The notes: generated from the letters alone by a model not told the origin. 64,000 nt of DNA from Labeo rohita (GCF_022985175.1 NC_066885.1:14821560-14885559), one strand, 5' to 3'; counted from the stretch's first letter, positions 11,951 to 24,310 are shown. Numbers and translations are program-made.

Positions 11951-12739
11951 TACCTATTAGTACTTATTAGTACTTAAAACGTACAGAAGTGTAACCTTTG
12001 AAAAGATAATATTCCAGCAACAGTTTTTATACCTTCATCTCCTGGATCTCCTGCCAAACCTGTGGTGTTACATGCCTAGATATTGTACCACAACAAACAT
12101 AGACATCAACATACAGCTGGTGCTAATTTGCATTGCAAAAAAAGAGGGAAAAGCCCGCAAGGTATGAGTGAGGTCTTGTATGAAGGGGCAACATGGACTT
12201 GGAGCTAAGCGATATGTAATATTTTAAATGATTTTATTGATGATCACCTTTTTAAAAAAATTCAATGTCAGATTATGTCATCTACCCAGTCATAGTGTCT
12301 TATGCCTCTGCTTGGCTCTTATAGTCACCACTTTGGCTGCTTCCTTATTGACGCAAACACAAGCACAGCAGTCTGTCTTCAGTTTGGATACTTTGAATAG
12401 TTTAAAAGTAGCTGCTTTTAAAGTTGTTGTTGACAAAATATATTAAAAAAAAAAAAAAGCTTTTCCTCAAAAAAAGCTTGTCCTCAAATTATGGGTGGAA
12501 CAAAAACTGATAAAAAAAAAGTAGATATTAATTCTAAAAAAAGTACAATTTACAGCTAGTGGTAGCTAAATTTTTCAAAGGGAGATTGAAAAAAGGCAAG
12601 TAATTCTGCACAGAAGCTCAGAAGAGAGTTTTTACAAAAGGACAAGGTGAAATGACCAAATAAGAAGCGAACACTAATGAAGGAAAAGAAACAGAGCTGC
12701 ATCACGCACATTATTCATTTTGAATTATAAAACACTTAC

Positions 12740-12744
12740 TCCAT
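12740..12744 (-). other. ifit: predicted first coding exon (ATGGA) of IFIT copy 1
   Basis: On the minus strand the sequence reads ACAATGGAGTAAGTG: start codon, two more coding bases and a consensus donor. All four other intact copies have the same 5-base coding exon with a GTAAGT or GTGAGT donor, and the phase matches the acceptor at 9270. It is the only such motif upstream of copy 1. The distance (3470 bp, against 174-564 bp in the others) is explained by insertions in the intron. A perfect ISRE lies 136 bp upstream. Confidence 0.75.
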
Positions 12745-12879
12745 TGTAATGCCTGGCACTTGTTTCTCTTAGGGAATATGCTTCCTCCAGCAGTGTCTGT
12801 TTGTTCTTTCCGTGTGCTGTTTTTCCAAAACAGAGCCACTAAATATGTAAGTTCCAGATCCTCCTCCTATTCTGCATAT

Positions 12880-12893
12880 AGTTTCATTTTCCC
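12880..12893 (-). promoter_or_regulatory. ISRE upstream of IFIT copy 1
   Basis: AGTTTCATTTTCCC on the plus strand is an exact match to the interferon-stimulated response element (AGTTTCNNTTTC). It lies 136 bp upstream of the predicted ATG at 12744, as expected for an ISGF3/IRF-driven IFIT promoter. It supports 12740-12744 as the true first exon of copy 1. Confidence 0.72.
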
Positions 12894-12993
12894 TGTAAGC
12901 CAGGTTAGTTCACTCTGTGTGGCAGTGATGAAGTGTCTGCCTTTACAAGAAACCTTGAGTACAGTGAGTTAGAAAGAAATTAGTGTTCTGTTT

Positions 12994-14661
12994 TAGAAAA
13001 AATGCATAGCATACAATTCAACAAAAATAATTATACTTGAATCTTGAATTTTGTCTACTGACTGGAAATTAATATATGATACTGAGTTTTATTTTTGTAG
13101 AATATGATCTGCTTCACTTTATGACAGTTTCAGGTTAAGCTACACCATTTATATGCTTACACAGCATGCCTGTGATTAACTGTTCTTTGTATCTTCTGGT
13201 ACAAAATACATAAATCACATAGTGTTGTATCAGGCTTCACTGAATCACCAAACTCATATTTTCATGACTATAAAGCACCATTAATAATCATTACATATGT
13301 TCCAGAAATTTAGTTTACAAGTAACATTTGAAGCATTTGATACTGCTGCCATGTGTTTAGTCATTCTGCCTTTAAACAAATTATTTACAGTAGTTGGATC
13401 CAGCTGTTTTTGCTGATAGATGTCTTCATCAGGCAATTTCTGATTCAGTGTGTATTCAAAATCAGTTCACCATTTACCAAATTAACAGAAATAGGAGCTG
13501 AAGTCATTGTAAGCAATAAAGATTTATTATATAATTTTGTCTTAAAGGGGTCATCGGATGCCCATTTTCCACAAGTTGATATGATTCTTTAGGGTCTTAA
13601 TGAAAAGTCTATAATATTCTTTGGTTAAAAATTCTCAATAGTAGTGTAAAACAACACAATTTTTACCTTGTCAAAATGAGCTCTGCAAAAATCATCCCAT
13701 TCTGAGGGATTGTTCCTTTAAATGCAAATTAGCTCTGCTCACCCCGCCCCTCTCTTCTCTCTGTGGAGTGATGTGCTGCTCTGAGAGATTGCTTACTTTA
13801 GCCGCATTTAGCGCATTTAGTCACGAAACTTGCTAACTAGCACGTTATTAGGAACGGTTATGGCAGAGATTCATAAGAAAAACCCTTATCCTCACTTCTG
13901 CTGTAGGTAAAGCTGGATCACGAAGGATTTGCACAAACATAGACACATTTATGTAGATTGGGAGGCACATTCCCTTCACAAACAAACATAATCCACTGCA
14001 TCTTCAGCGGCTCAGATGTCGGGATTAAATGACGACCACTATGTTCATTATTACATCCAGCAACACAACACCTCAATCGCTCAATCAGAGATATTCTTGT
14101 CTAACTTACATGCTCTGGCATCGAAACAATGGAGGTCGGACTGTTACAGCTGATCTGAGGTAAAACGCTCATGTCAATCAACTATCGTGGGAGCAGCCTC
14201 TGTCGGTGTGACGCAACATAGACAGGCATCTGAGAACGGCTCGATTTGAAAAAGGTGATATTATTTTTACAGATTAATTAAAAACCACTGCATGGATTTT
14301 TATCATTATAGGGTAGATTTGTACATACACTGCCAACACACATTGATGTTCAAACAACATGTATAAGTGAACTTTGCATCCAATTACCCCTTTAAGTTCC
14401 ATTCAACAAGCGATTTTTATTATGTGGTGGACAATAGGTTAACAATCAACATGGGTGAAAAAATGAAGTTGGACACTATGTGCTTTTTTTTTTTTTGAAA
14501 TATTATCCTGAATGGCCACAATGGCTTCAGTCCCCCACACAATGGCAATAAATAGGTAAAAAAAAGAGACGAAAATAAAGAGAAATATTAAGTATTGTTA
14601 CCAGTTCTAATTTTCTGGCTGAGCACCATTTCTCCATTATAGTTTGTGCATCAGGTATATT
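12994..14661. repeat. intergenic DNA with an 846-bp TTAA-flanked MITE
   Basis: The MITE occupies 13546-14391 between TTAA at 13542-13545 and 14392-14395. Its termini are inverted (AGGGGTCATCGGATGCCCAT at the left, a decayed form at the right). A second copy is at 27929-28736. The flanking bases match 18880-18950, where the MITE is absent, giving an empty-site comparison. The rest is AT-rich sequence shared among IFIT intergenic regions. No gene was seen. Confidence 0.72.
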
Positions 14662-16128
14662 TTAAACATAAATTTTAATTTCCTTCAGAAAGTTCTGAAT
14701 TTCCACACAGCGAGGGTTTTTGTCATTCTTCCCAATATTGTGAAGAATACTTATGCTCTTCTGTCTGTCATCTGATTCTTCTAGGATTGCTGCTGCTTTC
14801 ATGTGAAAGTTAATTGAATCTTTAAGTTGTCTTCGCTTATATAGATGGCTGGCATAGCAATAGTAAATATACTGTTGGCTGTGGGGAGGGAGATCATCTT
14901 TCTCTGACAGGATCTGTTGGTAAATCTCATCTGTTCTCTTACTGTTGTGTGCATAGTAGTGCAGTGATGCAAGGGCTACCCTATCTCTAAGCGAGTCAGG
15001 ATAATGTCTGAGAACCTCCTCAAAGAGCTTGATGGATTTCCTAGCCAATGTCCTTGTTTCCCTACTGTCTTCACTCAGCTTGTAAACCTTCCATTTGTAG
15101 CAACTTGCCAGAAATTTCAACACTCTGTTTGAGGTGGGGAACTTTTCTCGAGCTCTCTCTGCTGCTTGAATAGCTGTGTCTTCAGAAATGGTTCTATAAT
15201 ACCTGAGAATAGTACCCAAACACTCCAGGTTTCCAGTTTCAAGAGTTTTCTCTAGTAAACCTTGCATTTCGCTCTCAGTGTTTGCTGATTGCACCTCAGA
15301 CAGTTTTTCTAAATAAAGAGCATTAAAGAGCAAATCATTTGGTTCCTTCTCATGTGCAGTTTTCACCTGCTTTAGAATTTCATCCTTATGCTCTGGAGGG
15401 CAGTTATGACTTGGATATGCTTCGTTCATGGCTATGGCAAGACATTTGTGCCATTCCTTATTTTCTGGTTCTGCCTTTAAAGCCATCTTAAAATTATTAA
15501 TCGCCTGGCACTTCTTGGGCATGTTGAACTTCACCAGCGTCCAACCCTTTTCTCCACTCACTTCAGGATGTAAAGCACATCCAGGTGGAGCAGGATGCAT
15601 TCGCTGAAGGCTCTCTACCTCTTCTAGGTATCCTTTGCTCTTATCCATCTCTCCCATATGGAAGTAGACCCAAGCCAGGTTAGCTTTGTTGACCTGCAGC
15701 CGAACACCAGTTTCGTCTGTTCCATGCTCCTGCATCACACTTTCTGCATCACGCAGGTACTTCAGCGCCTCTGAGTTGGAGCCAAGAGCCTGTTCGATGT
15801 AGCCCAGCAGGTTGTAATGGTGAACCAGCCAAGTGCATTCCTGCTCTAAGATGTCTTGTATTGTCCTCCTCAACGCCTTGAGCTCATTTGGATATTGCCC
15901 CAGATCCCAGGTGAAGTGGCACTCCAGCTTCTGAAGGTGTTGTCTCAGGCTGGAGTTACAGAAATGTTTAGAATCATATCTAGCAGGCATTGAACAGGTA
16001 ATTAAGCCTACAGAACTAGACTACAAAATCTTTAAACAGTCCCATGTACAGTGAAAAAATAAGTCTAAATTCCTAGAATACATCAGATTGTATTTTTGCG
16101 TATTTGAATTGTAAATGACTTACTCCAT
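14662..16128 (-). CDS. ifit: IFIT copy 2, intact
   Basis: Two coding exons: 16124-16128 (ATGGA, donor GTAAGT) and 14662-15949 (acceptor CAG at 15950-15952), intron 174 bp. The 430-residue product starts MDLRQHLQKLECHFTWDLG, then TPR1 (LLGYIEQALGSNSEALKYLR), TPR2 (NKANLAWVYFHMGEMDKSKG) and TPR3 (LHPEVSGEKGWTLVKFNMPK), with later repeats carrying ASCYKWKVYK and LASLHYYAHN. Expected role: cytosolic, interferon-induced antiviral RNA binding, known from the family. It is closest to copies 3 and 5. The ISRE-like site seen upstream of copy 5 is only partly kept here (GGTTTTCGTTG near 16321). An unspliced start at 15990 is possible but less likely. Confidence 0.92.
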
Positions 16129-16429
16129 AATAATGGTCAGTTGTCCGGTTTGAGAGATGTTTCCTCTAGAAGTCCTGACTTGTTCTGTACGTGAGTCACT
16201 GAGAGATCCTGCTGTATTTATGATGATCAAGCTCATAAAACCACCTGCTTATCTACCTTAACAAAGTCATTAAACATGTCAGTCCAGGATTCTTTTCTTG
16301 AAAATGTTTACTCTGTCTTAGGTTTTCGTTGTTTAATAGTGCAGTGTACCTAAGGTCAGTCATGAATTTTAAAGCCTGCCGCCTTCCTTAAACATAAATT
16401 CTTAAGGTGCGGGTTTTACTGCACAACAT

Positions 16430-16633
16430 ACACTCTTAAAAATAAAGGTGCTTAAATGGTTCCATAAAAAATCTTTAACATCTGAAGAATCTTTCTGTTT
16501 CACAAAAGTTTCTTTGTGGTGAAAGAAGATTCTTCAGATTATAAAAAGGTAAGAAAGAGATTTGAACTTTGACTGAATGGTTCCTTGTGGAACCAAAAAT
16601 AGTTCTTTTATGGCACTGTTGTACGAGTGTACC
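16430..16633. repeat. short palindromic MITE
   Basis: Left end ACACTCTTAAAAATAAAGGT, right end region GGCACTGTTGTACGAGTGT; an internal inverted pair (ATCTGAAGAATCTTTCTGT against GAAAGAAGATTCTTCAGAT) forms a hairpin. It is inserted in upstream flanking DNA that is duplicated among IFIT copies; the equivalent region near 20960 lacks it. Confidence 0.6.
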
Positions 16634-16659
16634 AGTAATTCACTGTTCTTTGTACTCTG

Positions 16660-16740
16660 TGGTTTAAAGTGAATTGCTCTTTCAATGGAAATGTTCTTAA
16701 AATATTCAAGAATATAACCTCCAACCTCATTTTTCATGAT
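16660..16740 (-). pseudogene. IFIT gene relic
   Basis: A minus-strand open frame contains GYILEYFKNISIERAIHF, which aligns with GYILECFRSISIERAIQE in IFIT copies 4 and 6. The match at the DNA level covers roughly 60-70 bases around 16665-16725 and then stops. It is a remnant of a lost IFIT copy of the copy 4/6 type lying between copies 2 and 3. No function is expected. Confidence 0.7.
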
Positions 16741-17836
16741 TTTAAAGTGGATAATCTCCAGAAAGTTTGTATACAAGTAACATTTGAAGCGTTTGATATT
16801 AATGCTATTATGTGGGTATGACCCAACTGTATTTTTTGATTGACTGTTCAGACACACTCAAAAAAATGCTGGGTTATTTTTTAACCCAAATGCTATGTTT
16901 AACTTGTTGGGTCATTTTATTGGGTTATTTTTAATATTTTTTACCCAGATGCTGGGTAGTTTTTCTGTAACTAAGCTGCTGGTCATTTTATTTTTTTTTA
17001 CCAACCGCTGGGTTGAGCCTGTATATGAAGAAATAACCCAGCTGCTGAGTTACAGTCAGTCAGAGTGCAGGCTTTTTGAGTCCTCTACAGGAGAGAGTGG
17101 TTCTCTGCACCACCGATTTTGTGCACTTCTTCAGTGAAATAAAATTTTATGTCATTTATAAAGTCAGCAGCAGTTGTTTCACAGGATTTTTCCTTGCAGA
17201 AAATAAATGGATTTTAATCGTTATTGTAATGAGTTTAATTTAGTTTGATATTAAAATATGTTCTGTAATGTCAGTACTGTTTGTTTATGAGCAGGTTTTG
17301 GAGTCCGTCACGGCATCATTCAGCTATGAGTGAAACGCGAGGCCGTGATCTAAAGTTCGTAGTTACCCCGGTGAACAGCAGCCCTTCACCAGCTCAGATT
17401 TTTGGCGACACACCGACACGAGAATTAGCACTATTTCGATAAAAAGCGATTACGGAGAATGATTGAATACACTAAAATTAAAATGCTACTTTTAAATGTT
17501 ACATTTTTTTATGTCGTAAATGCTTGTTAAAAGAGTTTAAATGCATGTAATATTGTAAACTATTCTGTATTCACCCAAATAAATACAATTTGTCTTGTAT
17601 TTTGTCCATGTGTTCGTGTTTAATAATAAATGTTTATCTTTTGATTATTCCTGTTGCCTCTAGTAATTTTGTGTGTGTTTTTATAAGTTCCAGTCCATTT
17701 TAAATCAGCAATATAATAATTTTTAAACAATAGTTGACTTAAATAACATAACCCAGCATGTTTGGTAAAAACATTTAACCCAACCAGCTGGGTCAAAATA
17801 ACCCAGAATGTATTCTGTATATTTACCCAGCGCTGG

Positions 17837-18128
17837 GTTGCCAATAGGGTTGTAGATATCGATTATTTTAGCAATCAAGTATTCTACCGATTATTCTATC
17901 GAGTACTTGGATTGGAAGTCATTTTTCTTTATTAAAGAGCAATACTAAATATACAAGAAAAAATAAGATAGGCTTCTTAAAATAAACAACTAATTTGTTT
18001 CCTTTTTAGAAAAAGTAATTTTTTTTTTTTTTGCTGAAATTGAATACATTTATAATCATGAAAACTAAACCAATTTAATGATTTTTTTTGCCAAATTACC
18101 TTCAAAATGCAAATATATATTGCACATT

Positions 18129-18199
<71 letters not shown>

Positions 18200-18687
18200 A
18201 TGAATAAAAATACATAAGTTCACGTTACTTTGGAAAAAGATAAACACAATCTAAAATGAATGCATAAATCAAGAAATTGAGGCATTTAGATGTAGGCCTG
18301 TTTACCCACTATTTAATTCAGCTCAGAGGGACATGAATGCATTTAACTTGCAGTTATAAATGCATAAATGATATTTTGTTATTTTAAACAAAACACTGAA
18401 TACTGATATTTACAAGTATTTTTAAAATGAAGATACTTTAAATGTGACATGAATACCGCCAGTAGGTGGCAGCAAGTCACTGTTAAGTAAGGGAGTCATT
18501 GCGATTGAACTGAATCATTTAACGGGTGATTCATTCAAGAACCAAACACCGTCATGTTACTTATGTTACTTACGGAATAGTTATTTGTTGGCGAAATAGA
18601 GCAAAAACGGGCAATATGCTGTCTAAAATGTAAGTCTCTTAATATTAACTAATTGTTTATATAGTATAAACAGGTTCTAGTTGCCAT
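17837..18687. mobile_element. hAT-like non-autonomous element (835 bp) with near-perfect 8-bp target duplication
   Basis: The element begins TAGGGTTGTAGATATCGATT at 17845 and ends near CAGGTTCTA at 18679. Flanking octamers are GTTGCCAA (17837-17844) and GTTGCCAT (18680-18687), a 7/8 match as expected for an old hAT insertion. The internal segment with CAGTAGGTGGCAGCAAGTCA has relatives at 34010-34440 and, more weakly, at 51900-52270. No transposase frame remains. Confidence 0.6.
18130..18200. repeat. (AC)n/(AT)n microsatellite
   Basis: Alternating runs of AC and AT dinucleotides inside the hAT-like element. Short predicted proteins across it (runs of Y, I, C and V) are artefacts of the simple repeat. 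Confidence 0.9.
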
Positions 18688-19219
18688 GAACCCAAGTTGG
18701 GTTGTTTTTAACCCAGCATTTTTTAAGCATATTCACCATATGTTTCATATTTTAATGAATATTTGTATTCTGGATATGTGCTAGTGTTTACAAAGTCAGT
18801 CTGACTTTAAAAAAGAACTTTATTGGATCCAGCTGTTTTTGCTATATGTCTTCTTCATCAGGCAGGAAACAGGAAATTACAGTCATTATAAGCAATAAAG
18901 GTTTATGATGTCATTTTCCCCCCTAATTTCCAGTCAACAAGTGATTTTTATTTTTTATTTTTTTATAGGACATAAAGAGAGTTGATTAGAGACTTGAGAC
19001 ATGTCCACTTGTCAGTCAGGAAATTAGTTACACAGAAAAACTATATTTATTTTTTATTTTGTCATTGATTAAATGTTCACAATATTGGTGAAATGGGACA
19101 CTGTGTGATAATTTGTCGCTGACTTTTAAAATATGGTCCAAAATGGTTTCAGTCCCTCACAACGTCACTGAATAGGTAACAGTGATTTTTGAGGGTTGTT
19201 GTATCAAAGCACATTTTAA

Positions 19220-20688
19220 TCAAATATTAATTTTCTTCAGAAAATTCTGTATTTCCACACAGCGACGGTTTTTGTGATTCATCCCACTTTTTTGAAGAAT
19301 CTTTATGCTCTTCTGTCTTTCAGCTGTATTATCTGGGATTTCTGCTGCTTTCATATGAAAGTTAATTGAATCGTCAAGTCGTTTACACTTATATAGATAG
19401 CAGGCATAACTATAGTAAAAATACTGTTGGCTGTGGGGAGGGAGATCATCTTTCTCTGACAGGAGCTGCTGGTAAATCTCATCTGTTCTCTCATTGTTGT
19501 GTGCATAGTAGTGCAGCGATGCAAGGGTTACCTTATCTCTCAGTGAGTCAGGATAATGTCTGACAAGCTCCTCAAACAGTTCAATGGCTTTTTTAGCCAA
19601 AGTCTCATTTTCCGTGATGTCTTTCTTGTAAACCTTCCATTTGTAGCAATTTGCCAGATGTGTCAGCACTCTGTTTGAGGTGGGAAACTTTTCTCGAGCT
19701 CTCTCTGCTACTTCAATAGATTTATCTACAGAAATGGTTCTATAATACCTGAGAATCGTACCCAGACCCCCCAGGTTTTCGGTTTCAAGAGTTCTCTCTA
19801 GTAAATCTTGCATTTCGCTCTCAATGTTTGCTGATTGCACCTTAGACAGTTTTTCTAAATAAAGAGCATGAAGACGCAAACTGTTTGGTTCATTTTCATG
19901 TGCAGTTTTCAGCTGCTTTAGAATTTCATCCTCAAGTTCTGGAGGGCATTTATGATTTACATATACCCTGCTCACGGCTATGGCAAGACCTTTGTGCCAT
20001 TCCTTCCTTTCTGGTTCTGCTTCTAAAGCCATCTTAAAGTAATCAATTGCCTGATGCTTCTTGGACTTGTCAAACTTCACCAGCGTCCAGCCCTTTTCTC
20101 CACTGACTTCAGGATGTAACGCGCATCCAGGTGGAGCAGGATGCATTCGCCGAAGCCTCTCCACCTCTTCTAGGTATCCTTTGCTCTTATCCATGTCTCC
20201 CATATGGAAGTAGATCCAAGCCAGGTTAGCTTTGTTGACCTGCAGCCGGACTCCAGCTTCTTCTGTTTCCTGCTCCTCCATCCCACTTTCTGCTTTCTGC
20301 AGGTACGTCAGCGCCTCTGTGTTGGAGCCAAGAGCCTGTTGGATGTAGCCCAGCAGGTTGTAATAGTGAAGCAGCCAAGTGCATGTTTGCTGGTCCACAT
20401 CTTGCAGGTTCCTCAGTAACTCAGTGAGTTCATTTTTACTGCAACTCAGATCCCAAGTAAAGTGGCACTCCAGCTTCTCAAGGTGTTGTTTCAGGCTGGA
20501 GTTACAGAAACATTTAGAAAAAAAGATACTTTTGTTTACATACAAATATATCATATTCAACATCAACATCAATTTTTAATAGACTACAAAATCCTTCAAA
20601 TCCCAAGTACAGTGTAAAAATCAATCATATTTACTAGAATACATCAGATTGCATTTTTGCAAGTTGAATTGTAAACAACTTACTCCAT
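19220..20688 (-). CDS. ifit: IFIT copy 3, intact
   Basis: Exon 1 is 20684-20688 (ATGGA then GTAAGT); exon 2 is 19220-20495 with the acceptor CAG at 20496-20498; intron 188 bp. The 426-residue product starts MDLKQHLEKLECHFTWDLS, then LLGYIQQALGSNTEALTYLQ, NKANLAWIYFHMGDMDKSKG, LHPEVSGEKGWTLVKFDKSK, ANCYKWKVYKK and LASLHYYAHNNERTDEIYQQ. This is the TPR series of an IFIT, expected to act as an interferon-induced RNA-binding antiviral protein. Upstream flank is shared with copies 2 and 5; the ISRE-like site is decayed (GTCGTTTCTTC near 20872). Reading straight through from an upstream ATG at 20572 is open but would include intron sequence. Confidence 0.92.
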
Positions 20689-21427
20689 AATAATGGTCAG
20701 TGGTGCTCCGGTTTGAGACGTGTTTCTTCTAGCAGTCTTGAGTCATGGAGAGATCATGCTGTATTTATAATGATCAAGCTCATAAAACCACCTGCTTACC
20801 TACCTAAACAAAGTCCTTAAACACGTCAGCTCAGTATTTTAATTTTAGAAATGTCTACTCTGCCTTAATTGTCGTTTCTTCAATAGAGTGCAGTGTACCT
20901 AGTGACACTGATAAAGATTAGAGCCTGCCTTCTTTTTCAAACATAAACTTTTAAGGTGCAGGTTTTACAGCACAACATGTCCATAATTCACTGTTCTTTG
21001 TACTCTATGGTCCAAAGTGATATTGATACTATGATGTGGGCAAGACCAACTGTATTTCTGGCTGATTTGCATATTTACAATATTATATTTGCACAGAAAC
21101 ACAAAGATTGAGGATCCAAACCAAGTTTATTTATTGAAGGGGTAATCCACAAACAAAGTCAAAAACGCAGGCAAAGGTCAGACACAAACAAAAAAGGATC
21201 ATGAGGAATGAAGCAGACAACCACGGCACTCCAGCAGGTGATGGTGACATTATTAAAAAATTGGAAATACTTTGGTAACAATGAGCAATACATCTTAGAG
21301 TGTTTATTAATCTTTGTTAATGTTATTTTACAATGAATATTCAGCTGTTAGATTTTAGTTCATGTTACCTATGAAAATTACCATGAATGTGACTGCACCT
21401 TCACACTTGTTCATTCATGTAGCATAT

Positions 21428-22989
21428 TTACTCATCTTTAAGAACTCTCTTTAGAAATTGTGAAATCTCTTTACAGCGAGTGTTTCTGTCATTCTTCACA
21501 GTTTGTTCAAGAATCATTATGCTTTTCTGTTTATCTTCGGATTTGTTTTGGATTTCTGTTGCTTTCATGAGAAAGTCGATTGATTTGTCTCTGGACTGTT
21601 GAGTGTGATGTAGATGGCACGCATAACTATAGTACAGTAACTGTTGTGTATGAGGAGGGAGATCATCTTTCTCAGACAGGAGCTGCTGGTAAATCTTATT
21701 CGCTCTCACAGGGTTGTTTGCATAATGGTAAAGTGTTGCATAAGTTAACCGTCCTCTGACACAGTCTGGATATTCTTTGACAACCTTCTCAAACAGCTCA
21801 ATGCATGTTTCAATCAACTTCTGCCTTTCCTGGCTGTCTTTCTTCATACCGAACACTTTCCCTCTGTATAAATTTGACAGGATTCTCAGAACTTTAGTGG
21901 AAGTGGGGAACTTTTCCCGAACCTTTTGTCCCTCTTGAATCGCTCTCTCAATGGAAATGCTCCTAAAACATTCAAGAATATAACCTAAACCCTCCAATTT
22001 TCCTGTATTAATTGATCTCTCTACTAAACTTTGCATCTCCTCATCATTTTTTTCTGTCTTCACTTCAGACTTTTTTAGTATATAGAGGGATTGAAGGAAC
22101 AAATCATTTGGGTCCATCTCTGCTGCGGTTTTCACCTGCTGTAGTATTTCAGAATCCAGCTCCGGAGTGAATTCAGACTTTAAATATGCTCTGCTCATGG
22201 CTACGGCAAGGCCTTTGTGCCATTCCTTCCTTTCTGGCTCTGCTTTTAAAGCCATCTTAAAATAATCAATCGCCTGACACTTCTTGGACTTGTTGAACTT
22301 CACCAGTGTCCAGCCCTTTTCTCCACTGACTTCAGGGTGTAAAGCACATCCAGGTGGAGCAGGATGCATTTGCTGAAGCCTTTTCACCTCTTCTAGGTAT
22401 CCTTTGCTCTTATCCATGTCTCCTATATGGAAGTAGACCCAAGCCAGGTTAGCTTTGTTGACCTGCAGCCGGGCTCCAGTTTCTTCTGTTCCCTGCTCCT
22501 GCATCAAACTTTCTGCTTTCTGCAGGTACATCAGCGCCTCTGTGTTGGAGCCGAGAGTCTGTTGGATGTAGCCCAGCAGGTTGTTATAGTGAACCAGCCA
22601 AGTGCATCTTTCCTGGTCCACATCTTGCATGGTCCTCCTCATCCCCTGGAGCTCATTTCGAAATTTCCCCAGATCCCAGGTGAAGTGGCACTCCAGCCTC
22701 TGAAGGTTGCTTTTTAGTGGAGAAGTGGAGTTGTAGAGAAAAAGAAATTAGCCTTATGAGGAAATTCACTACTGACACACATTATTTGGATCAGAGGAAA
22801 TCTGATTTAAAGAGATTTAAATGTTGTACCAAAAATAAATAAATACACAACAGTATTACATCTAAAAACTACAGCATAAACAAATATTTAAATGATAGAA
22901 GAAGACATAGTTCTTATATCATTGATTCTTAAAATATCCACATTATGACAATGTTTTTATGAATTAATTAAAAAAAACACTCACTCCAT
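21428..22989 (-). CDS. ifit: IFIT copy 4, intact
   Basis: Exon 1 is 22985-22989 (ATGGA, donor GTGAGT); exon 2 is 21428-22709 after an AAG acceptor at 22710-22712; intron 275 bp. The 428-residue product starts MDNLQRLECHFTWDLGKFRN. TPR motifs: LLGYIQQTLGSNTEALMYLQ, NKANLAWVYFHIGDMDKSKG and LHPEVSGEKGWTLVKFNKSK. The C-terminal half differs from copies 1-3 and 5 (RILSNLYRGKVFGMKKDSQE, YATLYHYANNPVRANKIYQQ) and is nearly identical to pseudogene copy 6. A perfect ISRE lies 157 bp upstream of the ATG. The acceptor is slightly unusual (CTAAAAAG after a long pyrimidine tract), but the phase fits. Role inferred from the family: cytosolic antiviral RNA binding. Confidence 0.91.
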
Positions 22990-23145
22990 CACAATGGGCA
23001 CTGGTGACCTGGTTAGCTAGATGTGTTTCTCCAGCATTAGTGATCTGCACATTGTATGAGCTCTCTTATGTATTTATAATAGAGATAACAATGCTATCTA
23101 TAAAACAAAGCCATCCAAAACATGGGGTCAGAATCCTCTCGTATA

Positions 23146-23159
23146 AGTTTCCGTTTCAT
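23146..23159 (-). promoter_or_regulatory. ISRE upstream of IFIT copy 4
   Basis: AGTTTCCGTTTCAT is an exact ISRE, 157 bp upstream of the copy 4 start codon. The homologous site upstream of pseudogene copy 6 (AGTTTCTGTTCTTG, 31348-31361) has lost the second half. Confidence 0.75.
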
Positions 23160-23499
23160 CTCAAGGTTTTGTTTTCGTGGAAAATTATGTCAAATGTCCA
23201 CGGACCATTTCGGGAATAATTGCATGCAATATATATGACTAAGGATGAAGCTATTTATGACATGCATTGTTATCATTGTAGATAAGTTGCATAGTTATTC
23301 TGGTGCAGCTTCACACAATCAACAAGGTGCATGGAAACCAGAAACAACCAGCAACACTTGTGTATGGAGAAATCAAACTATTCAGAGAATGGAACTGAAA
23401 AAAATGACTATTTATTTTGCGAACACTTTTCAGCACACAGGCCTTCTTCAGGGCTAGTAAATAAGTAAATGAATTTTATTTTAAAAAATACTTTTGTTA

Positions 23500-24310
23500 T
23501 TTGTTATATTTATAGGACAGAAACTTATTGGGATGTACATTTGTACATCTATACACCATTAAGATTCGCCTATCAGAAAGCTGAAATAACCCTACAGTTG
23601 TAAAATTGTAAAATGACTTCACACTATATGCTGGACTAATTATGAGAATTTGAAGCAATTTGGCTAAGCTTGAGCCATTGTGGCTTTGCCACATTTAAAG
23701 ACTTGGCCACATTTGTTACAAAATCATTTTATTTTGTACAGAAAATGTCCTCAGCAAACAGGGCTGCAATTACTTGAAACATCATCTTTTATTGTTTCAA
23801 GTGAAATGAAGTGACTTACAGCATGACACTGTAAACAACAATTACAGTTCAGTTTAAAAACCTACCTATGATGAACAGCATAACATTTTTAAAGTCACTG
23901 TTTGGCACTGATTATTTTATTTTGTATAGATCAGTCTAAAATGACCTATTTTTGATTATCATTCTGCCAGTTGTCAGTGACCAAATTTCTGATAGTCTTA
24001 TCAGAAAGCTGAAAAAACACTACATTTGTGAAATTTTGGATTTTTATGCTGGACTTGAAGGAGTTTGGGCTGTTGTGACTCTGAAAATGTCACAAAACTT
24101 TGACCACATTTGTTACAAAATTTTATTTTTTACAAAAAAACAGGGCTGCAATTACTTCAAACGTCATTTTTTATTGTTTTGAGTAAAGTGACCCAGCATT
24201 TACAAATGGCATTTAAACAAAGATACAGTTCATTCTGAAAACCTACCTATGATAAACAGGATAACATTTTTTGAGTCATTACAAAATAATATTAAATTAC
24301 CAAATAAAGT
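23500..24310. repeat. two tandem copies of a locus-specific dispersed repeat
   Basis: The units at about 23510-23910 and 23950-24310 share phrases such as TATCAGAAAGCTGAAA, ACAGGGCTGCAATTACTT, and ACCTACCTATGATGAACAG against ACCTACCTATGATAAACAG. Further copies are at 31960-32330 and 51230-51480. They are non-coding. Those at 23.5 and 32 kb lie within flanking DNA duplicated together with IFIT copies 4 and 6. Confidence 0.7.

Larger units (their letters stand above)
16853..18727. repeat. AACCCAGC-terminal element carrying a nested hAT element
   Basis: Left end ACTCAAAAAAATGCTGGGTT; right end AACCCAGCATTTTTTAAG at 18710-18727. The interior has many CTGGGTT and AACCCAG motifs. It is interrupted by the hAT-like insertion at 17845-18679. 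Related left ends occur at about 43415 and 63606. The interior holds no supported gene. Confidence 0.65.

Noticed and set aside
16895..17137. Open frame in the CTGGGTT element
   Set aside because: It lies within a repeat recurring at 43.4 and 63.6 kb and shows no conserved protein sequence between copies.
22427..22717. Plus-strand frames antisense to the IFIT genes (also near 20204, 26418, 30944)
   Set aside because: They recur in each paralogue only because the sense strand is conserved; the peptides carry no domain and have no splice or start context.
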